Assembly: GCA_016931915.1 (NCBI GenBank)
Contig: JAFGDU010000031.1
Location: 1-39,621, forward strand
DNA from: Actinomycetota bacterium
Lineage (GTDB): Bacteria; Actinomycetota; Geothermincolia; Geothermincolales; RBG-13-55-18
Length of the DNA: 39,621 nucleotides
Reading direction: 5' to 3'
Position 1 is the first letter of the stretch; every line of letters starts with the position of its first letter. The notes beneath the pieces were generated by a model. It ran no database searches. It was not told where the DNA came from and saw only the letters and a program-made list of their open reading frames with translations. A program made the position numbers and the translations under genes. This document shows positions 34,606-39,621 of this stretch, piece by piece.

Positions 34606-36945
34606 TCACCGTCCTGTATACATCTCGGCGAAATACCATTCCACGGCCGCGCCTTGCACGCCCAGGGATACATGGCCGCCCCGTATGGGCTCTCTTCCAC
34701 CGCCTCCCCTGCCCATATCGAAATACATGGCTCGCTCGGCCACGATAGGTTGGTCGGAGGAGAGCTCCAGGGCTACCTGGGACGGGTTTCCTCGTGCGGA
34801 CAGCTCCTCGTTCACGCAGATCGTGACCCTGGAGCCCGCAGAAACGGTATAGGTAGCGTTATGAACTCCCTCGCCCGGTCCCAGGAGATAGGTAGCCCTG
34901 ACCCTTGCCTCCTTCTCTCCGGGGTTGACGAGGAGTATATACTCGTCGATGCCGGTGAAGGTAGACCCTTCGGCGAACCTCCACTCCAGGGAAGGGCTCA
35001 CATTGCCGGGAGAGGCGTGTCCGTCATCCCAGGAGCCGTTGTAGTCGAAATACATGGCCCTCTCGCAGGCTATGGGATGATCCGAATCGACCACGACCGA
35101 GACGTCGGTGGCACCCCTGAACGACTCGTTGACAAAAACCGTCCTGCGCGACTCCGGCGGTATGTAAACCTCCAGCTTCTCCCGTTCGCCAGCCGGAGTG
35201 ATATAGGTAACGACGGCACCAGCCGGCTCGGCACCCGGATTTACCAGCGAGATCCACTCGTCGAAATCACCGCTCACATGGCCTTCCGCGAAATACCAGT
35301 GGGAGGAGAGGGAGTTTACTCCCAGCTTGGTGTGGCCGCCGTCGGCCGAGAAGCCCCCGCCGGGAGAGCTGTAGCGGAAATAGATGGAGCGTTCGGCCAC
35401 GACCGGATGGTCCGTCTCCACCCTCACGGAGATCTCACCCTGGATATATGAATTCAGATAATATGTCCTGCGGACACCGGCATCAACGGCGATATCCATC
35501 TCCACCGCTTCGCCGTCCTCGGGCATGATGGTCATGGTGCCCCTGGCGGTCTGGGATCCGAAATTACCCACGCAGATATACTCCCGGAACGGCTGGGTCT
35601 CGGAGGTATACCCCTCGGCGAAAAACCACGACGTGCCGGCACGGCGCGAGCCGAAGGTGTCCGAGCCGCCGTCCATCCAACCTCCATAACGGAAATACAT
35701 GGGTCTCTCCACCAGCAGGGGGATGTTGTCTACGGACCGTACCCTCACGGACAGGCTCTTGTCTCTGAGGTAACGGTTTGCGTTGCAATCCAGCGTGATG
35801 CGCGAATCGCCGGGAACCTCACGGTATATGGTCAGGTATTCCCCATCCTCGTCGTAGAATGTAACCTCGGCCCAGGTGGAAACGGCGTTGGGGTTGGCGA
35901 TACAGATGAAAGGGAAGAAGTTGTAGGACGTGTCCTCCGAACCGAATGAGTCCCTGCTGTCGTGGGGGAAGTTCGGCTCGCCCAGGTCGGTGTTATCCCC
36001 ATCCCCGTTCTCATCTCCGGGCACGCCGCTGCAGACATCCCTGATGGTCAGACCTGGGTCGCCTGCCCAGGCGGGCATGCCCCATACGGCGGTGTTCGTG
36101 CTCCCGGGAAAGCGGCTCTTGCGGAAGACCATACCCGAACCGCCCAGGTAATAATGGGGCCCGGTTATAAACTCGTAACCGCTGCCCGCCTGGTAAGAGG
36201 AGGAGAGGTTCGGTACGGTGAGTTCGCCGATGGGAACATCGTAGTTCTCGAACAGGTTTTCCAGGTAAGCGGGGGTGCCGCCTACTATATTGGTAGCGGT
36301 GTACGAGCTGATTCCGGTGGCGGGAGCGAGAAAAGTATAGGAATACTCGTTTATCCTCCGCATGACCTCGCTCGCCGAAAGCAATGCCGCCCCGCTCCTC
36401 ATGTCGTAGGCTTGCAAACCCTGCGCGTAGCAGGTATGACGCATGATCACCATGGCATCCGGCGCGAGGCGGATCTCATCGCGCCAGTGGGCGCGGTGGT
36501 CGCCGAACTCACGCGCCTCGTCCCACCCCTGCGGCGTCGAGGATTGGCTCGCCCAGGCGATATCCTGCGGGAGGCAGAAAGCCCAACGGTCGGCGTTGCC
36601 GTGGCCGTAGTAAACCACGAGGTTGTAGCTGTTACCGTCCACATGCTGGTGCAACTGGTGGTGGGGATACGCCGTTATCCCCCCCGTGTCGTTGTAGGCA
36701 TCGAGGATGGAAACCTCGAATCCGTATTCCCATAGCTTCTGTACCGTAGACTGCAGGTCGGAGACGGCCGAATTCCGCAGGCTTTCGCCCGAAGAGAAGG
36801 CCAGTACCAGCAATGCCTTGGGTGTCGTCGCGGCTGCGGCCTCGCGTGCTGCCGGCATGGATGCGGGCAGGATAAAGGCGAGGGCTATAACTGCTGCAAG
36901 CAGCGCTTTTTTATATCGATATCTCACGGCATCTCTCTGCTTCAT
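34606..36945 (-). CDS. Secreted caspase-like (clan CD) protein with four C-terminal DUF5719-like repeats
   Basis: 779 residues from the ATG at 36945 (an in-frame ATG at 36975 would put ten residues before the signal peptide). Residues 1-39 are a signal peptide. At about 43-240 is an alpha/beta domain with VVYYGHGN (His115) and VIMRHTCYAQG (Cys172), the H-G ... C arrangement of clan CD peptidases such as caspases, clostripain and gingipain. From about 350 there are four repeats of about 105 residues: EYICVGN or WISLVNPG, a GSR-x-T turn, VxSDxPIVAERAMYF-x-Y, GGHxxxG and W-x-FAEG, a pattern I know from large secreted proteins of Actinobacteriota (DUF5719-like). The last repeat ends at the stop. 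It is convergent with the kinase gene, 21 bases away. Substrate and surface role unknown. Confidence 0.78.
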   Translation of the reverse strand: MKQRDAVRYRYKKALLAAVIALAFILPASMPAAREAAAATTPKALLVLAFSSGESLRNSAVSDLQSTVQKLWEYGFEVSILDAYNDTGGITAYPHHQLHQHVDGNSYNLVVYYGHGNADRWAFCLPQDIAWASQSSTPQGWDEAREFGDHRAHWRDEIRLAPDAMVIMRHTCYAQGLQAYDMRSGAALLSASEVMRRINEYSYTFLAPATGISSYTATNIVGGTPAYLENLFENYDVPIGELTVPNLSSSYQAGSGYEFITGPHYYLGGSGMVFRKSRFPGSTNTAVWGMPAWAGDPGLTIRDVCSGVPGDENGDGDNTDLGEPNFPHDSRDSFGSEDTSYNFFPFICIANPNAVSTWAEVTFYDEDGEYLTIYREVPGDSRITLDCNANRYLRDKSLSVRVRSVDNIPLLVERPMYFRYGGWMDGGSDTFGSRRAGTSWFFAEGYTSETQPFREYICVGNFGSQTARGTMTIMPEDGEAVEMDIAVDAGVRRTYYLNSYIQGEISVRVETDHPVVAERSIYFRYSSPGGGFSADGGHTKLGVNSLSSHWYFAEGHVSGDFDEWISLVNPGAEPAGAVVTYITPAGEREKLEVYIPPESRRTVFVNESFRGATDVSVVVDSDHPIACERAMYFDYNGSWDDGHASPGNVSPSLEWRFAEGSTFTGIDEYILLVNPGEKEARVRATYLLGPGEGVHNATYTVSAGSRVTICVNEELSARGNPSQVALELSSDQPIVAERAMYFDMGRGGGGREPIRGGHVSLGVQGAAVEWYFAEMYTGR

Positions 36946-37249
36946 GCAATGAGTTTCCGGGACAACAGCGGCCATACTATACCATCACGATCTTTTTGTA
37001 TATGGTTTCGCACAATGCCCTGAAAATCCTGTAGCGGTTTTCGCGGTTTCTCATATTAACGCACGATCCAGCGGCATATTACCGCCTTTACGCGTTAGGC
37101 GGAACCGGATGTTGCGATGATGTTACTATCCTGCATCTATCCTGTTACGTTTCGCGGCCTTAGCTAAACCAGACCGCCTATCATGCCGATACATATGTCG
37201 TCTAATTGTATGGGAAACAAGAACACGCGTCACAAGCGAGGAGGGAAGG

Positions 37250-37465
37250 ATGCAAAAGAAACCCGACGATAGCCTCTTCATCAATTCCTCATACCGGCGA
37301 GCCGGACTCCTCAAGACCCTTTTGCAGGGATTCAGGCATGGCCGGGAAACGGATGAGACCCAGGAATTCCCTCACGAGCATTGTGATGGTGTCCTCCCCC
37401 CTCCCCGCTCGTGGAGCGGCGAAAAGGGCGGCGACCCCCGCATCAAGAAAGCCGCCAGCCTCTGA
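37250..37465 (+). CDS. Possible small protein, unknown
   Basis: 71 codons from an ATG with an excellent GAGGAGGG four bases upstream. The product begins MQKKPDDSLFINSSYRRAGL, is basic, and has no signal peptide or membrane helix. No family recognised. The strong ribosome binding site is the main support; the second half (PPPRSWSGEKGGD) looks like unselected GC-rich sequence, so the gene may be a remnant. Confidence 0.35.
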   Translation: MQKKPDDSLFINSSYRRAGLLKTLLQGFRHGRETDETQEFPHEHCDGVLPPPRSWSGEKGGDPRIKKAASL

Positions 37466-37838
37466 GATCCCACCGCAGTTGCGGGACCGGGTGCGACAGG
37501 AATCCAGCGCCGGACGTTTTCTACTGGCGTGATTGACTGCCCATCATCGGTATAAACAGGCATCGCCACTCAGCGTTGACATGGATCAACTTCTTGCTAT
37601 GAACCTTTTTCGCTCTCGTGCGTCTCAAGTAATGAGAACGATAAGGTTTGGAGGAAAAGTGAACAAGAATCGAGAGTACGAGGTATTTGTTAACCCCAAT
37701 CTCAGAAGACCGAGTGCCTTGAGGTCGATGCTTCCCGTATTGCTGTCAAGGCCAGGACGCAGCAGTGCCGCAACGAAGATGATACATACACATCACACCG
37801 GCAAAGAGAACAAGAAGCCCAGATAAAGCCTACGTAGT

Positions 37839-37881
37839 GACCCCGTCCCACCCCTGTGTATCCCCTAACCGGGACGGGGTC
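37839..37881. repeat. 11-bp inverted repeat around a 21-base loop
   Basis: GACCCCGTCCC (37839-37849) and GGGACGGGGTC (37871-37881) are perfect complements. No T-run follows on either side. It directly precedes a GGGGTCAG head at 37889, so it probably belongs to the same family of palindromic elements. Confidence 0.6.
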
Positions 37882-37888
37882 CTTCTAA

Positions 37889-37991
37889 GGGGTCAGCCCT
37901 CAACTACCTCGATGCTCTTGACAGCTCATACATTCAACTTGATCCAGCAAAGTTCTCGTCTGACCGCTTACGTTGGTGATCACGTTGAATG
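37889..37991. repeat. GGGGTCAG head and diverged copy of the 16.5-kb stem-loop core
   Basis: GGGGTCAGCCCTC (from 37889) repeats the head of the 16400 element. The core at 37931-37991 has CATTCAAC-T-TGATC facing GATCA-C-GTTGAATG: eight pairs, one mismatch, five pairs. It aligns with the reverse complement of 16553-16614, sharing CTCGTCTG and ATCCA inside. Stem differences between the copies are compensated (C-G to A-T, A-T to G-C), so the fold seems conserved. Confidence 0.55.
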
Positions 37992-38044
37992 CCGCCACGT
38001 CGCTGCGCTCCTCACGATAAATTCCGGGCTGGAATGATAAAGAT

Positions 38045-38105
38045 CGGACACCTCCGAACAATTAGGTGGTAACTGCTGGCAGTCCTAATTGAAAGGAGAG
38101 GTCCG
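38045..38105 (+). promoter_or_regulatory. Nested hairpin covering the ribosome binding site of the IS110 transposase
   Basis: The outer arms CGGACACCTCC (38045-38055) and GGAGAGGTCCG (38095-38105) pair imperfectly, and the inner AATTAGG/CCTAATT pairs perfectly. The right outer arm holds the GGAG ribosome binding site and ends at the base before the transposase ATG, so folding would hide the site. This could limit transposase translation from outside transcripts, or be part of the element's end. The stems are seen; the role is inference. Confidence 0.45.
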
Positions 38106-39164
38106 ATGAGTAAAGTGTGCATCGGGATCGACCTGGCGGCCAAGTGCTGCTGGGGGGGGCAACGAGGAACGGGCAGGGAGAGCTCACGAGCATAGAGAGG
38201 TTTGCGACCAGCGAGGAGAACCTCATAGCCTACGTGAAGGCCCAGGGAGGGGAGGCTACCGTGCTCCTGGAGGAGTGCGATCTGGCGGGCTGGGCGCAGA
38301 GGGTACTCAGGCCCCACGCGGAGAAGGTGGCGGTATGCGAGCCCCGGGCCAACCTGTGGATCCACCGCGACGCCGTGAAGACCGACAAGATCGACGCCAA
38401 GAAGCTGGCGCACATCGCCCTCCTGGGTAACTACAAGGAGGTCTACCACACCACCGACGCCAGGATCTACGAGCTCCAGGCGGCGGTGAAGGCCTACGAC
38501 AGGCTGGCGGGAAAGAGCAAGGCGCAGAAGAACCAGATCAAACCAGGCTCAGGGGCGAGGGCATCATCACCGAGGGCAGCAAGGTCTTCGGCAAGGGGGG
38601 CCGGCAGGAGGCTATGGCCCTCATCCCGAGCCCGCTCCTGCGGGAGATAGTCGCGGCCGACTACGAGCTGCTGGACTTCCTGCTGCGCTGCCAGGCCAGG
38701 GCCAGGGGGCGCTTCGTGCGCCTGGGTACCGAGATCCCCATCATCCGGGCCTGGCAGGCCATCCCCGGGGTGGGCCCGGTGGTGGCGGCCCGCTTCTGCG
38801 CCTACGTGAAGTGCCCCCACCGCTTCGCGAAGAAGGGTAAGCTCTCCAGATATTCCCGCCTGGGGGTCACCCAGAGCGAGACCGGGGGGAAGGCCATACG
38901 CAGGCAGCACCTGGACCCTTCCGGGTGCGGCGCGCTCAAGGACATCTCCAACAAGGCCTTCCGGGCCGCCCTGAACTGCCGCGGGGACAACCTCATAAAG
39001 AGGTCCTATTTGCCCGCACGCTGGCGAGCACGGGCTCGGAGGAACACGCCCGCCTCACCACCCAGAGAAAGATACTGGCCATCATGTGGGCCATGTGGAG
39101 GAAAGGCACGCCCTACGACGATAACCATGATGTGAAAAACGGGGCTTGCGAGGCCCGCTTGTAG
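38106..39164 (+). pseudogene. IS110-family transposase, interrupted by three frameshifts
   Basis: Read across frames it gives about 350 residues. N-terminal DEDD domain: CIGIDLAAK, LLEECDLAGW and DAVKTDKIDAKKLA. C-terminal Transposase_20 part: AWQAIPGVGPVVAARFCAYV and SRYSRLGVTQSETGGK, ending ARLTTQRKILAIMWAMW. Frame breaks: at the run of eight G (38152-38159), near 38543 and near 39009. Each is a -1 shift, as from one lost base. The first could be a slippery site, but three breaks mean a dead or badly decayed gene unless the assembly is wrong. IS110 enzymes move DNA with an RNA guide encoded in the element's non-coding end. Element ends are not identified with certainty. Confidence 0.85.
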
Positions 39165-39571
39165 GAGAGCCGCGTATGGGATCATCTCTTGCGCGGCGGT
39201 TCGCCTCTATCCCTGCGAGCGGACCGGGCTGCCGGGAAGTCTCACCTGGGGTCATATCCCGGACTCCCCCGGGGGGCAGAGGATCAGAGGGCTGGATAGA
39301 CCCCGGCATGCAAGCCCCACCGTTCCATAGCACAACCCGCCCGCAAAGGCGGGAGATGCTCTTAAAGGTGACTGGCTGAAAGGACCTCTAACCGGCGAAC
39401 CAGAGGTTTGGGAAGTCCGCATGTGCATACGAAAGAGCGAGGCAGATCGCCAAGGCGAAGGAGATGAGGGTTCCCGTTCGGAGGCGTCCTCCCAAGCCAA
39501 CAGGAATGTCTCAACCCCTCCCGTGAGGGGACAAGGGAGGTTTACCCTTGACTTGGGTCTTTAAAGGTGAC
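39165..39571 (+). other. Structured non-coding tail of the IS110 element (candidate bridge RNA)
   Basis: No gene is seen. Hairpins follow one another: CCCGCC/GGCGGG (39336-39353), CCTCT/AGAGG (39385-39406), CCCCTC/GAGGGG (39515-39530). GGGGCTTGC near the transposase end (39139-39147) is complementary to GCAAGCCCC about 170 bases on. TTAAAGGTGAC occurs twice, at 39362-39372 and 39561-39571. In IS1111-type members of the IS110 family the guide (bridge) RNA lies downstream of the transposase, so this is a candidate; not confirmed. Confidence 0.35.
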
Positions 39572-39578
39572 CCCAGGC

Positions 39579-39621
39579 GTGGAGGCCTGACCCCCGACGT
39601 TGAAAATGGAGGGCTGACCCC
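39579..39621 (-). repeat. Inverse copy of the 43-bp repeat at 16400
   Basis: Exactly complementary to 16400-16442 and cut by the window edge, so the repeat may continue. It is preceded by another head in the same (minus) sense, GGGGTCACCTTTAAAGACCC (39555-39574), so heads are chained here as they are near 16400. Confidence 0.8.

Larger units (their letters stand above)
36976..38044. other. Gene-poor stretch with hairpins and decayed sequence
   Basis: Apart from the small ORF at 37250 and the repeats listed separately, no convincing gene is seen in about 1.07 kb. A CCGCCT/AGGCGG hairpin lies at 37082-37102. A reading frame from a TTG at 37533 (or ATG 37581) to 37826 has unusual Arg/Ser/His-rich composition and no ribosome binding site. 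The stretch looks like a landing zone for mobile DNA. Confidence 0.5.

Overview
The window is GC-rich, densely coded bacterial chromosome. Ribosome binding sites are of the AGGAGG type, GTG and TTG starts occur, three lipoproteins are present, and a secreted protein carries repeats of a kind I associate with deep-branching, mostly anaerobic Actinobacteriota. Together with the abundance of iron-sulfur and flavin redox enzymes, this suggests an uncultured or poorly cultured anaerobic actinobacterium (Geothermincola-like). That placement is inference, because no rRNA or ribosomal-protein marker is present.

Layout. 1-4077 (minus): the N-terminal 1359 codons of a very large secreted beta-propeller protein with about 21 WAVGD-type repeats followed by Ig/IPT-like domains, open at the left edge. 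4377-5330 (minus): a duplicated cysteine-rich TIGR04076-type protein. 5592-9532 (plus): a promoter, an Old Yellow Enzyme-type Fe-S flavoenzyme, a SAM methyltransferase and a YtcJ-like amidohydrolase. About 9540-10240: a less GC-rich patch with a small membrane protein. 10248-14091: three tandem HdrD-like Fe-S proteins. 14213-16396: a lipoprotein and an MFS exporter. 16400-16629: a cluster of palindromic repeats. 16743-19347: an acyl-CoA dehydrogenase and a lipoprotein. 19626-19698: an unusual tRNA with a partial copy upstream. 19834-21554 (minus): a FixC/FixX-like flavoprotein and ferredoxin. 21745-23583: an ATC-hydrolase-like protein and a convergent FAD oxidoreductase, separated by a 181-bp element with 23-bp inverted ends. 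23762-30930: an AddB/AddA-like helicase-nuclease pair and a GNAT acetyltransferase. 31131-34584: a lipoprotein and a four-PAS histidine kinase. 34606-36945 (minus): a secreted caspase-like protein with four C-terminal repeats. 36976-39621: a gene-poor mobile-element zone with palindromic repeats, a frameshifted IS110-family transposase and a highly structured non-coding tail.

How the genes may work together. Acyl-CoA dehydrogenase, the FixCX-like module, the HdrD-like trio and the OYE-like enzyme fit a network that moves electrons from acyl-CoA or other organic substrates through flavoproteins and Fe-S proteins to membrane carriers. This is inferred from families and proximity; they do not form one operon. 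AddA and AddB form a clear double-strand-break repair operon.

Most unusual points: (i) three tandem HdrD-like paralogues with graded loss of cluster ligands in the first CCG domain; (ii) a family of GGGTCAG-headed palindromes lying at or next to stop codons, including a stem-loop core whose distant copy shows compensatory base changes; (iii) a tRNA with a one-base-enlarged anticodon region plus a partial copy; (iv) a secreted His/Cys caspase-like protein fused to actinobacterial repeats; (v) a decaying IS110 element with a candidate bridge-RNA region.
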